A stretch of DNA of 64,000 nucleotides from Colias croceus (GCF_905220415.1 NC_059563.1:4784001-4848000); one strand, 5' to 3'; shown: positions 34,969 through 45,745, counted from the first letter of the stretch. A program made the numbers and translations. Notes: generated from the sequence alone by a model not told the origin.

Positions 34969-35254
34969 GGAAAGCTAATAAATTATATACTTATTAATAT
35001 ATTCCCCGAGAATAACTCTATCTATAAAAAAACCGGGATATAGGGACAGAGAAAGCGAATTTTTTTGTGACATGTAATGATTCCATAGTACAATATGAGC
35101 TAGAATCGAAGTGAGCGTTGTGCAAACATGTCAACACTATTGAATAATTGATGTGTTTGTCCGTTGCTGTCACATTGGTACAGTTTATTTCATTTAACGT
35201 TGATCAAGTGCTATGCTATGAATTTGTATGCTATTTGAGTGAAGTAGATATGAA

Positions 35255-35478
35255 AATAGCAAAAATGTGTGCGTTTACTAGTGTACCTACACACGTAAGA
35301 AGTGAAACTTCTTTATGACCTTATTTTTCAAAAAATAAATTTTACTATTTGCAACTTTACAGAAATACGTCGAATCACGTGTGGTAGGGATAAAAAAAAG
35401 ATGGCGCGTAACGGAAAAATGTCACGAGTAACAAAAAAATGTTACACTAAATTTTTTTCCAACCCCGATAAAGAATGT
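35255..35478 (+). repeat. Second copy of the GAAGTGAAACTTC repeat
   Basis: Contains AAAATGTGTGCGTTTACTAG, ACACGTAAGAAGTGAAACTT, GGCGCGTAACGGAAAAATGT and ends TTCCAACCCCGATAAAGAA. Related to 26925-27110 but with only partial copies of the 27-bp unit. Confidence 0.5.
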
Positions 35479-36108
35479 TCTGATCTTTGCATTGCTTTTG
35501 TTTGTAGCATTTTTTAAGTAATTTTCTTTGGTGTTGTGCTTCATTTCTTTGTTTATTATAAGCTACTACACCAGGGCATTAATTTACATAGTTTAAGAAT
35601 TAAATTGAAACTTATCATGGCATTGTTATTACATACAGTTATGACAAATAAATCAATAACGTATTTATTTCTGGAGATATTCAAGTCTAATAGGTTTATC
35701 AAGTGAAAGTAGTCTTTGTGATTTTCTGCTGAACTATTAAAATAAAACTAATCTAAAATAAATTTTCTTAATAAAAAACTTATGATGACCATTCATTTCC
35801 TTATTCCTATCAACACAAATTTTAAATTATGTCAACACTATAAAAATCGCATCCAATTTGACAGATCAGTTTCTCACCTCCCATAAAACGATAAACTACT
35901 AAATGTGTCACTGAAACTATTTCAAATGTGTCATAAAAACTTTATGGCTTCCATACCTGTCCGTTTTATAACTTCAAGTCGGAAAATATTGTTGACATAA
36001 AAATAATATTCCTTATTTATGTGATATCTGCTATCCTGTGACTTTTTCTGAAGTTGTTTCAATAGTACTTGCTCGCTATGGTTTCTAGAAGATTAATTTT
36101 ATTATGGA
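35479..36108. other. AT-rich non-coding DNA
   Basis: No gene or repeat recognised. Confidence 0.35.
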
Positions 36109-36150
36109 CTAGCTTACCGCCCGCGGCTTCGCCCGCTTGGTCTAAAACCT
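36109..36150 (-). mobile_element. Helitron-like element, type c, part 1 (split by LINE)
   Basis: CTAGCTTACCGCCCGCGGCT through TCTAAAACCT. The remainder resumes at 39151, where AATAAATTATATATT continues the type c sequence as in intact copies. Confidence 0.75.
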
Positions 36151-36423
36151 GGGGTCTAAAATTTGGGGTGCAATGGCTGTATACCACCTAACGGCCAAAG
36201 CCAACCTCACCTGCTCGCGGTGCACCCTGCCGATCAACAGACGAGGCTCTGGCGATATTTTTCTAGAGTGGTAGGACTACAGCTGCATATAATTTTTTTT
36301 ATTTTATTCATTATATTATGCAGCACAAATGGGCTGTAGTCCGTCCGGCGCGATACCACTATCTCACAAAAACCGGCGTAAAGCGTTGAGCGTTTCGCAT
36401 AGGTGAGTGAGACATTCCGGAGG

Positions 36424-36441
36424 CCCCCCCCCCCCCCCCCC
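36424..36441 (+). repeat. Run of 18 C in the LINE 5' leader
   Basis: Homopolymer directly upstream of CTTTTTCCCTTT and 17 bp before the ORF start. Length may be inexact in assembly. Confidence 0.85.
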
Positions 36442-36458
36442 TTTTTCCCTTTAAAATC

Positions 36459-39080
36459 ATGGCAGCGGAATTAAAAGATTTATTACCCCAGGAGGGTACC
36501 AACACGCAAGGTGCTGGAGAATCCCTCCCTGAGCACTTTTGTTCAGGCTGCCCTATGTATTCTGGGGAGGGCAAAATCCCGCTCAATACTCAAGCACGAG
36601 GCAATAAGAGCAACAAGTCCTGTGCACGCCCTTCTACGTTCTGCGTCAACTTTTGTAACATCAGGGGCTTACACTCCAACATCAATGCCGTCCACTACCA
36701 CCTTGAGACGGCGAAGCCGGCCTTGCTCTTTTTAACCGAAACGCAGATATCTTCCCCCTCTAATACAGCTTATCTCAGTTACCCAGGCTACAATCTGGAG
36801 CACAACTTTTTACCCCGCGCTGGTGTATGCGCCTTTATCCGGAATGATATCTGCTTTCGACGCCTCAGCTATCTTGAAGGTAGGGATCTTTCCATCATTT
36901 GGTTGCGTGTAGACTGCGACGACCACCCTCGCGTCTATGCGTGCCTATACAGATCCCATAGCGGTAATGAGGAAACCGACCGACTCATCGAGCATATACA
37001 ATCGGCGGCAGATACTATGCTCAATCAGATACCCTGCGCTGAAATTGTAGTCCTTGGGGATTTCAATGCCCATCACTCAGAATGGCTTAAGTCCCGAACT
37101 ACTGACCACGCAGGTAAATCTGTTTTCGACTTTGCTCTTGCCTATGGTCTTACTCAAATGGTACAATCGCCAACGCGAATTCCTGATGTTGAGGATCATA
37201 CGCCTTCCCTGTTGGACCTACTGTTGACATCTCACCCTGATGGCTATCAGGTCCACGTTGATGCCCCTTTAGGCTCATCGGACCACTGCCTAGTGCGGAG
37301 TGTAGTGCCAATCTTGCGTTCGTCACGGCCGGAGCGTGTTGGCCGTCGACGCGTTTGGCACTACAAGTCAGCAGATTGGGATGAGATGCGTACATTCTTT
37401 TCGTCCTATCCCTGGGGCCGTGTTTGCTTCTCGGCAGACGATCCTAGCACCTGCGCAGACTCTGTTGCCGATGTGATACTTCAGGGCATGGAACTTTTTA
37501 TTCCGAACTCTGTTGTACCCATTGGTGGCAAGTCCCAACCCTGGTTTGGTCTCTCTTGTAAAACGGCATCACGCCGAAAACAAGACTGTTACCAAGCCTG
37601 GGCTAATGCACTCGTGTCTAGTGATCCAAACGCCTATACACTTAAGAGAGAACTAAACTCAGCCTCTAGGTCCTTCAAAAGAGCAATTGCAAAAGCAAAG
37701 TCAGAGCATATTGCTAAGCTTGGCGAGAAACTTGCCCAACTTCCTTCGGGAACGCGCGCCTTTTGGGCTCTCGCCAAAGCTGTGCAAGGAAACTTCTGCA
37801 AGCCGTCACTACCATCTCTGCGCATGGAGAATGACTTGTTGGCCCACACGGCAAAGGAGAAGGCCGATCTTCTTGGCTCCCTTTTCGCCGCAAACTCGAC
37901 TTTGGATGACATGGGAAACTCGCCGCCTACCATCCCGCGGTATGAGGGCTCTATGCCGGACATCCGGTTCACCCAGAGCGCTGTGCGTAAAGCACTTTTT
38001 GCCCTAGATGTCCACAAGTCGAGTGGCCCCGACAGTATTCCTCCAATTGTGCTGAAGATGTGCGCACCTGAGCTAGCACCGGTCCTCACGCGACTCTTCC
38101 GGTACTCCCACTCCACAGGCGTTGTCCCGAATTCATGGAAGACAGCGTTAGTGCACCCAATCCCGAAAAAAGGCGATCGCTCTGATCCGTCCAATTATCG
38201 ACCTATAGCAATCACCTCCTTGCTCTCCAAGATAATGGAATCCCTTATTAATCGCCAACTACTGAAATATCTGGAGGATCACCAGCTGATTAGTGACCGA
38301 CAGTACGGTTTCCGTCGCGGTCGCTCAGCTGGGGATCTTCTTGTATATTTAACTCACAGATGGGCTGCAGCGATTGAGAGCAAGGGTGAAGGCGATGTAA
38401 CCCCTATTTTTCAGGGCACTCCTCTATCAGCCACAGCTAGTATTGGTATTCTCGGTCTCGAAATCTCGAGTAACGTGCAGTTTTCCTGTCATTTGGTAGG
38501 CAAAGCCAAGTTGGCTTCTCAGAAACTTGGTGTGCTCTGTAGAGCGGGACAGTATTTCACGTCGCGTCATCGCCTCAGTCTTTATAAGGCGCAAGTCAGA
38601 CCGCACATGGAATACTGTTCCCATCTCTGGGCCGGGGCACCCCAGCAATACCTCCTTCCATTTGACCGCATTCAAAGGAGAGCTGTACGACTCGTTGGCG
38701 AACCGAGTCTCACCGATCGGCTTGATACTCTGGCGTTGCGAAGAGATATCGCTTCCTTATGCGTTCTCTACCGCATTTACTATGGGGAGTGCTCTGAGGA
38801 ATTGTTTGGAACATTACCCACCGCTGAGTTCCATTACCGCACAGCCCGCCATAAACAGAAATACCACCCTCACCACCTTGACTGCTGGCGGTCGACAACT
38901 GTGCGCTTTAAACGGAGCTTCTTTCCGCGCACAACAGTCTTATGGAACCAGCTTCCTAGTACGGTATTCCCGAATGGTTACAATCTGGGGACCTTTAAGA
39001 AGAGAGCGTATTCTTTTTTAAAAGGCCGGCAACACACTCCCAATGTCCCTGGCGTTGTGTGTGCTTATGGGCGACGCTGA
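36459..39080 (+). CDS. LINE polyprotein with endonuclease and gapped reverse transcriptase
   Basis: 873 codons from ATG. Residues ~62-290 form an apurinic-like endonuclease: NFCNIRGLHSN, LTETQ, VVLGDFNAHHSEW and the terminal GSSDH motif are all present. From ~517 the reverse transcriptase starts (SSGPDSIPP, NYRPIAITSL, YGFRRGRSAGDLL). At about residue 646 (near 38397) the sequence jumps from the fingers region to a C-terminal part (IFQGTPLSATASIGILGLEI). The blocks with the catalytic AFD and YADD motifs are missing, although the frame stays open. The last ~200 residues match the conserved C-terminal region of such elements. The product could cut DNA but not copy RNA. Family best described as jockey or CR1 group. 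Confidence 0.75.
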   Translation: MAAELKDLLPQEGTNTQGAGESLPEHFCSGCPMYSGEGKIPLNTQARGNKSNKSCARPSTFCVNFCNIRGLHSNINAVHYHLETAKPALLFLTETQISSPSNTAYLSYPGYNLEHNFLPRAGVCAFIRNDICFRRLSYLEGRDLSIIWLRVDCDDHPRVYACLYRSHSGNEETDRLIEHIQSAADTMLNQIPCAEIVVLGDFNAHHSEWLKSRTTDHAGKSVFDFALAYGLTQMVQSPTRIPDVEDHTPSLLDLLLTSHPDGYQVHVDAPLGSSDHCLVRSVVPILRSSRPERVGRRRVWHYKSADWDEMRTFFSSYPWGRVCFSADDPSTCADSVADVILQGMELFIPNSVVPIGGKSQPWFGLSCKTASRRKQDCYQAWANALVSSDPNAYTLKRELNSASRSFKRAIAKAKSEHIAKLGEKLAQLPSGTRAFWALAKAVQGNFCKPSLPSLRMENDLLAHTAKEKADLLGSLFAANSTLDDMGNSPPTIPRYEGSMPDIRFTQSAVRKALFALDVHKSSGPDSIPPIVLKMCAPELAPVLTRLFRYSHSTGVVPNSWKTALVHPIPKKGDRSDPSNYRPIAITSLLSKIMESLINRQLLKYLEDHQLISDRQYGFRRGRSAGDLLVYLTHRWAAAIESKGEGDVTPIFQGTPLSATASIGILGLEISSNVQFSCHLVGKAKLASQKLGVLCRAGQYFTSRHRLSLYKAQVRPHMEYCSHLWAGAPQQYLLPFDRIQRRAVRLVGEPSLTDRLDTLALRRDIASLCVLYRIYYGECSEELFGTLPTAEFHYRTARHKQKYHPHHLDCWRSTTVRFKRSFFPRTTVLWNQLPSTVFPNGYNLGTFKKRAYSFLKGRQHTPNVPGVVCAYGRR

Positions 39081-39150
39081 ACGCTTACCATCAGGCGTCG
39101 CGTCTGCTCTGTTGCCTCCTCTCTCATAAAAAAAAAAAAAAAAAAAAAAA

Positions 39151-39285
39151 CCTAATAAATTATATATTCAAACCTTCTATCTATTAAAAAAACCGCATCA
39201 AAATCCGTTGCGTAGTTTTAAAGATTTAAGCATACAAAAGGACATAGGGACAGAGAAAGCGACTTTGTTTTATACTATGTAGTGA
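39151..39285 (-). mobile_element. Helitron-like element, type c, part 2
   Basis: Continues from 36150; carries TTGCGTAGTTTTAAAGATTT and closes TTTATACTATGTAGTGA followed by T, the reversed TCACTACATAG start. Confidence 0.75.
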
Positions 39286-39308
39286 TATGTTGGGATGGTG
39301 AAAAATTG

Positions 39309-39692
39309 ATCCCACCAAAAACATAAATGTAAAATTTGGAGCCGAGTTCAATCGTTGACTTAATTTGCCAAAAAAAAGAAATGAGATCTAAATGTGTGCC
39401 AAGTTCTGCAGATAGTCCAGAAATTTATTTACAAAGATGTATTAAGTTCTTAGGTTGACTGAAAACTCAATTGTTTTATTTTCCCTTAGAGAACAATTAA
39501 ACATTGTTCTCTAAGGGTTCCAAAATATAACTTTTTTAATTTGAATAATATAATTATTTTCACAAAGCAAACAACTAATAACCTATTGAACCCCATAATT
39601 TGATGAGGCTAGTTTTACAATTTTACATACTGTTTATATGTTGTGAGGTTCTCAAAACTAGCCTCATCAAATTATGGGGTTCAATAGGTCAT
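39309..39692. repeat. Truncated copy of the 603-bp palindromic repeat
   Basis: ATCCCACCAAAAACATAAAT start and centre TGATGAGGCTAGTTTTACAA ... AAACTAGCCTCATCAAATTA. The right arm breaks off after CAATAGGTCATT. The left arm has an extra local inversion (CCCTTAGAGAACAAT / ATTGTTCTCTAAGGG). See 58915-59517 for the full copy. Confidence 0.7.
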
Positions 39693-40457
39693 TTAAGTTG
39701 ACTGCATAGTTCCCGTAACCGTGAGATTATCCTAAGATCCATCAGTGTGTAGATATTTATATGTAAGTAAGACATGAAATTCGTTCTTATTAACCCAATT
39801 ATTAACGATTAAATATTTATCAACATACATAATCAAAAATTACGAAACTAGGAACCTTATAAAATTATTTGGATTATGGATTTTAAACAAACTAATTTTA
39901 TATGTCTGACTTCTTCCGTATTTCGTCAACAAAATTAATTTGTTTACAACGAACAGATAATACGGTTAATTCATTCCAATGCAGCTTTTGTTACAAAAAC
40001 AAATAATTTATTAATATTTTATTAGGTATGTAGGCTCGCACACTATGTATACGCTACCGGTACAATGTATGTGAGATATTCCGCGGCGACTAGTCTCCGA
40101 GACTTGCAGGATACTTGAATCGCCTGTGCGTATCGCAATGGGAGAATGGCCTAACTATTACGTCATACGTGTCATGTTTTTACAGAAAGTTCAACACATT
40201 TCAATATAATTGACAGTCCGATAAATCTACAAATACATATTTCACGAAGCTAACAATATTCATGTATATTATTAAACCTTGTATTTAAATGTTTAGATAT
40301 TTACACAAACGGCCACAGGATCGCGTGTTTATAAAAAAAAATCTTAAGAGCATAATTATAGACTTCAAGTAAATAATAACAAGAAACCAATAATACCGCA
40401 CTATTATTAAAGTAATAATAAGTTCAGAATTTAGAAGCAAATTCATATTATATTAAA
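39693..40457. other. Non-coding DNA
   Basis: No gene or repeat recognised, apart from a slightly GC-richer patch at about 40040-40150 (ACGCTACCGGTACAATGTAT). Confidence 0.35.
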
Positions 40458-40660
40458 CTAGCTGCGCTCCGCGGATTCACCCGCGTGGCTCCGCTTCTGT
40501 TGGTCTTAGCGTGATGATATACCTATAGCCTATAGCCTTCCTCGATAAATCGGCTATCCAACACCGGAAGAATTTTTCAAATCAGACCAGTCGTTCATGA
40601 GATTAGCGCGATCAAACAAACAAACATACAAATTCTTCAGCTTTATAATATTATTATATT
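40458..40660 (-). mobile_element. Helitron-like element, type b
   Basis: CTAGCTGCGCTCCGCGGATT to CTTCAGCTTTATAATATTAT. Confidence 0.65.
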
Positions 40661-40842
40661 ATATTATAATATAGATTGTAGCTCAAAGAATCAATTACGA
40701 ATGTTTACTTCAACCAGAGCTCTGATATTTTAAAAATACGTTTCGCAAACAATTATCTTAACTTCTGTGTAAAGAGTATTTTAAACCATCAAACACACTT
40801 TTGCATTTATAATATTAGTAAGGTAATTAAATTGTTACGACA

Positions 40843-41016
40843 TCACTAAAATAGTAAAACAAAGTCGCTGCTGCTGTCTCTCCGTCCCTATCTTTAAAAT
40901 TACGGAACGGATTTTGAAGCGGTTTTTTAAATAGATAGAGCGATTGAGGAATGTTTTAGCACATAATTTGTTAAGTTTTCTATACAAAGCGAGCGAAGCC
41001 GCAGGCGGAAAGCTAG
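40843..41016 (+). mobile_element. Helitron-like element, type c
   Basis: TCACTAAAATAGTAAAACAA start; 3' end GAGCGAAGCCGCAGGCGGAA then CTAG at 41013-41016. Confidence 0.65.
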
Positions 41017-41238
41017 TTTGTAATATAGTAAAGTATTACGATGTTACAAGGTACCTACCGTCTTTATAAGCAATATACATTACCAATATTACCTTACTAA
41101 GCAAAAGACACAATGTAAAATGCAATTTCAAGGCAATAAAACGTATCCTTTGAGCGTATGAAGTGAACATCCTGTAATATGTTTCAAATCTCCACGATAT
41201 ACAGGGTGAAGCCGAAAACTGTCGAACACGTGAGTTTC

Positions 41239-41337
41239 ACTTCTAGTCTAGTCTAGTCTAGTTCTAATAGTTCTCTAGTTTTCCTTTGCAAACGCGGGCG
41301 AAGCCGCGGGCGGAAATCTAGTCTAGTCTAGTCTAGT
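41239..41337 (+). repeat. CTAGT microsatellite around a Helitron-like 3' fragment
   Basis: (TAGTC)n occurs before and after a 45-bp fragment (41277-41321: TTTTCCTTTGCAAACGCGGG ... AAATCTAG) that is just the 3' end of a type a element. The repeat unit equals the Helitron end CTAG plus the target T. Confidence 0.75.
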
Positions 41338-41549
41338 ATATTATAAAGGCGAAAGTTTGTATGGATGTTTGTTACTCTTTCACGTAAAAACTACTGAACC
41401 GATTACAATGAAATTTAGCACACATATAGAGGGTAACTTGGATTAACACATAGAGAGTTTTTATCCCGGAAATCCCACGGGAACGGGAACTATGCGGGTT
41501 TTCCTTTGCAAACGAAGGCGAAGCCGTGGGCAGAAATCTATCTATCTAG
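41337..41549 (+). mobile_element. Helitron-like element, type a, followed by CTATC/CTAGT repeats
   Basis: TATTATAAAGGCGAAAGTTT start, ACTACTGAACCGATTACAAT, 3' end GGCGAAGCCGTGGGCAGAAA then TCTATCTATCTAGTCTAGTC, so the terminal CTAG runs into a microsatellite. Confidence 0.7.
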
Positions 41550-41568
41550 TCTAGTCTAGTCTATCTAG

Positions 41569-41771
41569 TAATATATATAAATCTCGTGTCACAATGTTTG
41601 TCCTCAATGGACTCCTAAACCACTTAACCGATTATAATAAAATTCGCACACCATGTGCAGTTCGATCCAACTTGAGAGATAGGATAGGTTTTATCCCGGA
41701 AATCCCACGGGAAAGGGAACTATGCGGGGTTTTCTCTGAAAACGCGGGCGAAGCCGCGGGCGGAAAGCTAG
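41569..41771 (+). mobile_element. Helitron-like element, type a variant
   Basis: Starts AATATATATAAATCTCGTGT (a type d-like opening), then type a from GATAGGATAGGTTTTATCCC to the hairpin and CTAG at 41768-41771. A chimera of two types. Confidence 0.65.
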
Positions 41772-42502
41772 TAGATTATAAATTATAAAGAAAGTTAGGT
41801 GACAGATTTAACCTTTGAATGTTTTTGTCCCTTTGAGCGCGTAAAATATTCGTTATTTAGATATATAAATTATTTAGTCGAAGTAAGCGGTCCTTTTTCA
41901 GGAAAATAGAATATAATAACTTGATAGGTATAGAAGTTTGTTCGTTTATTCATGCAAAAAACATACCTACTTACTCTAAATGATATTAGTGAATCTTATG
42001 AAAATCCCTTTTTGTACATGATACCAAGATTGTATGAAAAATTACATTTGTATGAAAAATGTACAAAGTTCATATTTAATTTGAAACATGTTTATTATGT
42101 AAAGCTGCATATTAAATTCATTCTCTTGAATTAATAAACAAATAAAGAAATGTAAATAAAGTATTGGAACGAAAAGCTTCATTTAAAGCATCACTTGTGT
42201 TAAAACAATTGCTCAAATTTATTGAATAAAAATGAATATGAAATCAGAATTATTGAACTCACATTCAATATTGAAAACCTGCAAATTTATTCAGTGTGTT
42301 ACGAATACTATAAATAAGTTTCAGGGAATATTATATTATGTAGTATGGGATAAGATTTGGTCATTTATATTTAGCAAATTTTGTGAGATCGCGTCAAGCA
42401 TGAACTATTCGCAAAATCTAAAAATCTATCTCAGTGAAACAGTATGACAATAGTAACAAAATTGTTATTTCTGTACGGATATAAAAATCGATATATTGTA
42501 TA
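41772..42502. other. AT-rich non-coding DNA
   Basis: No gene recognised; short frames at 41952 and 42232 have no motif. Confidence 0.35.
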
Positions 42503-42584
42503 CTAGCTTACCGCCCGTGGCTTCGTCCGCTTTGTCTAAAACCTAATAAATTATATATTAAAACCTTCCTCTTGAATCACTCTA
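42503..42584 (-). mobile_element. Helitron-like element, type c, part 1
   Basis: CTAGCTTACCGCCCGTGGCT through TTGAATCACTCTA; interrupted by the type d copy and resumed at 42754. Confidence 0.75.
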
Positions 42585-42753
42585 TCTAATATATAAAAAT
42601 CAATGCCACTTTTCGTTGTAATTCCATAACTCGAGAACGGCTGAACCGATTTCGATAATTCTTTTTTTATTATATTCCTTGAAGTACGAGGATGGTTCTT
42701 ATGTAGAGAAAACGTTAATATGTACCACGGGCGAAGCCGGGGCGGACCGCTAG
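42585..42753 (+). mobile_element. Helitron-like element, type d, nested
   Basis: 169 bp from TCTAATATATAAAAATC to CGGACCGCTAG, inserted exactly between A (42584) and T (42754) of a type c copy, with no duplication of host bases. Removing it restores CACTCTA/TCTATTA, as in uninterrupted copies. This fixes the ends as TC...CTAG and the target as A/T. Confidence 0.85.
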
Positions 42754-42876
42754 TCTATTATAAAAACCGCATTCAAATCCGTTGCGTAGTTTTAAAGATT
42801 TAGGCATACAAAGGGACATAGGGATTATAGGGACAAAGGGACAGAGAAAACGACTACGCTCTATACTATGTAGTGA
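42754..42876 (-). mobile_element. Helitron-like element, type c, part 2
   Basis: TCTATTATAAAAACCGCATT onward to ATACTATGTAGTGA. It contains a small duplication (GGGACATAGGGATTATAGGG). Confidence 0.75.
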
Positions 42877-43331
42877 TTCTTAAATTGCGTTTAGCTGATT
42901 TACGTTAACCATAGATCACATAAAATCATTCAAGTTTTATAACAAAATGTCCCATTGTATTGTTTTATTTTGATAATTTGTTCGAAAACATTTTTTTTTT
43001 CTATACAACACCAAAATACTTTTATGAATATTATCGTAAGTAAAATAAGGTGAACCTAATAAACCACACTATTAAACACAATACAAAATGTGCCACTAAA
43101 CTAAAATAAAAACATTTAATTTTATCTCTAAATCATTCAATAACACGCGACGGCAATTATCAATTCCATGTAAAAACCCTTCTATTTCTAACCTAAAACC
43201 CTAAATAGAAACCATTTTACATTCGCTTGTTGAAGTTAGAAGTAGGGCAATCTTGTTTTGTCACGATAAATTGGTTATACACTATTTGAAGACTACAATG
43301 TTAGGAATTATGAAGCTTTTTTCGTTGCGTA

Positions 43332-43576
43332 AGGCCGTATTCAGAAAGAAAGCTGGAAACTTATAAGCGCTTACAGCTTGTCAGCGCTGGTTCGTTCTAC
43401 ACAAAGGAAGCAGGTTGAAGCAGACCAAGACAAATTTTATATGGCAGCGCCCAGCGCTGACCAGCGCGGGTTGAAGCTTGTCGGCGCCGTTCATCGCGTA
43501 TCGGCGCGTGTTCATAATATATTTTCCTGCGCCGATAAGCGCTTATAAGTTTCAAGCTTTCTTTTGAATACGCCCT
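43332..43576. mobile_element. 245-bp MITE with long inverted ends
   Basis: Left AGGCCGTATTCAGAAAGAAA..., right complement AGGGCGTATTCAAAAGAAAG..., pairing for about 42 bp to TTATAAGCGCTTA. CGTA flanks both sides (43328-43331, 43577-43580), a possible 4-bp target duplication. The interior is rich in CAGCGC and GGCGCC. Confidence 0.65.
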
Positions 43577-43684
43577 CGTATGAGTTGGTTTTGTCATTTT
43601 CTGATAGGACATGTCACATGATACCCTTGACACTTTATGAATTAAAAACGGAAAGATAATTTACATAAACATATCCAGAATTGA

Positions 43685-43802
43685 CTAGCTGTGTCCTGTG
43701 GTTTTACGCGCATTGCTCCGAACAAAACGGACCCGTGACGCGTAACGCGTTTAAGCAAACATCCATACTCACGAACTTTCATGATTATAAAATTAGTAGG
43801 AT
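43685..43802 (-). mobile_element. Helitron-like composite (type b 3' end + type a 5' end)
   Basis: CTAGCTGTGTCCTGTGGTTT, then from about 43730 the type a 5' part, closing AAATTAGTAGGA. The middle of both types is missing. Confidence 0.5.
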
Positions 43803-44429
43803 AGGAAAGAAGGAAGATGCATAGGAAGTTGTATAATAAGAAGTGAGATAGTATAAAGTGGTATGGAAGGAACTATTATACTTAATTTTCGAGAAATCTG
43901 TTATATCTATATATTATAATATTCATTTATTTATTTTACACTTAATTAATTGTACAAATAGGAAACCTTAGAATTAATTACATCTAAAAACAGAGTACAA
44001 TTAACTTGGCGGCCTTATCACTAAGTAGTGATCTCTACCAGGCAACCACGGTGAAAGGTAACAAGCAAAGAGGTCACTAAAATGGCGGGACGAGAACAGA
44101 GAAAAAAATATAATAATAGTACTTAGCAAGAAAAACAGAAAAATAAAGAGGTTTCATCATTCAAACATGTATAAAACATAATATTATAATATATATCTAC
44201 ATAAAATAATACATATATGTATATATACATATTAATATAATATTAATATATATTATTTGTAATTAATTATTAATAATAACAAGGCAAATTATTTTTATAA
44301 CTGTAAATAATGTTTTTTGATTGGTATTTGTGTTAACAACTTAGTGAGCCTCGGAAATAAAAACTTACGGGCAGACTGAAAATCAGCGCTGTTCAGGTCA
44401 CAGGTGTTAAAGCCCGACAGCATGGCTGA
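43803..44429. other. Non-coding stretch, partly LINE-tail-like
   Basis: 43910-44050 resembles the AT-rich 3' end of a LINE on the minus strand (AATGAATATTATAATATATA and CTACTTAGTGATAAGGCCGC). No gene seen. Confidence 0.3.
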
Positions 44430-44479
44430 GTCTGACCCGATTGCCATGTAAACTATTGTATATTTTTTTAGTAATATAA

Positions 44480-44700
44480 GTAGTTATAAATAAATAAATA
44501 AAAATTTCGGGACAATTTTCACACACGGCACGATCTGATCCCATACTAAATAACACCCTGATAAACATAATTAACACCCAGACACAGAGCAAACATCTAT
44601 GTTCATCACACAAATATTTGCCCCGGGTGGGGATCGAACCCACGACATCTGGCTTGGAAGGCAGGGCTACTAACAACCAAGCCAAGCGGCCAACCAAGTC
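44480..44700 (-). mobile_element. tRNA-derived SINE
   Basis: Minus strand: TGGCCGCTTGG (A-box-like) near 44690, then the B box GGGTTCGATCCC (plus 44630-44641), then a tRNA-unrelated body (GTGATGAACATAGATGTTTG, TGGGATCAGATCGTGCCG) and a TTTATTTATTTATAA tail. The spacing of the two boxes and the short-repeat tail are typical of SINEs transcribed by RNA polymerase III. Confidence 0.7.
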
Positions 44701-45102
44701 AAGTTGTTAAGTGTGTGTACATGTGCCAATATTTTTTTTTTCTTTCTTTCTTATAGTAAGATTGTCAGTATATACCGATTGCTAAACCATTCGAGAACCA
44801 AGGCGCAGTCAATCTATTAACGGAGAATCACTGTCCGACAGTTGTTAAGATAGTGAAGAGATAGTGAATTCTATTCGAAAGCCTTGCTAGGAAATATTTT
44901 GTTATCGGAACGTTTTGTTGTTTGATTTTACCCTCTTCAAAACTCACCCCAACTTTGTCAGGGTTGACCCGTGATAAATAATTGAAAACTGTACGAAATA
45001 ACTGAGAATCGATAAAAATATGCTTCATGCACATGGGGTTGTCTGTATGAATCGATATAAAAAATAAAACTAAACTTAAATGTGGACTAAATTATAACTT
45101 AC

Positions 45103-45275
45103 TAGCTTTCCGCACGCAGTTTCGCCCGTATTATTATATTAGGTATTCCTATTGAATAACTCTACCTAATAAAAAGCCGCTTCAAAATCTGTGACTTAGT
45201 TTTAAATATTATTAAGCATACATAGGAAGTTAGGAACAGACAGACAGCAACAGTAACTTTTTTATACTATGTATA
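45103..45275 (-). mobile_element. Helitron-like element, type c, diverged
   Basis: CTAGCTTTCCGCACGCAGTT, then TGAATAACTCTACC and ...TTTTATACTATGTAT. Confidence 0.6.
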
Positions 45276-45743
45276 TATAGAATTGATGATGCCACTGAGG
45301 TAAATAGGTCAATAATGTAACAATCAACTGATTAAATAATTTTCAAAATTATTGGAGTAGTGTCTAAATTTACCCAATACGAATATATAATAAATAATAA
45401 ATAAAAAGTTCATTTATTGCCTTCACAACAGCTTAAAAACTATTACAAACTAACTGTATTTAAATGTAGCATGTTCGTTGTGAAGGACTAGTGTCTGAAA
45501 TAGGTCTGTGAAAGACCTGTAGTACAGATCACTAGCCCCCCTCGCGGATAACACTACTGATAAGTGATAACTAACTAAAAAAATAAGAACAGAAAAACAA
45601 AACAATAGAAACTTAATACTAATATGCGTGACCAATGTGTTAGTGAAATCTGTGTGTGTGTTTGCATGTACTTGTGCGCGTGTATAATATGTAAGTTTGT
45701 ATTTGTGTGTGCTTGTGTGTGTCAGCGTGTGTGTTTAAGTGTC

Positions 45744-45745
<2 letters not shown>

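Larger units (their letters stand above)
36151..39150 (+). mobile_element. Jockey/CR1-type LINE, internally deleted
   Basis: Inserted in a type c Helitron-like copy. AAAACCT occurs just before the element (36144-36150) and again at the end of the poly-A (39147-39153), a 7-bp or longer target duplication. The 5' leader (36151-36458) has a GTAGGACTACAGCTGCATA / ATTATGCAGC...GGGCTGTAGTCC stem and a run of 18 C at 36424-36441. The 3' end is ATGGGCGACGCTGAACGCTT ... then 23 A. Confidence 0.8.

Noticed and set aside
37634..38194. 186-codon minus frame within the LINE ORF
   Set aside because: Antisense shadow of the endonuclease/RT ORF.
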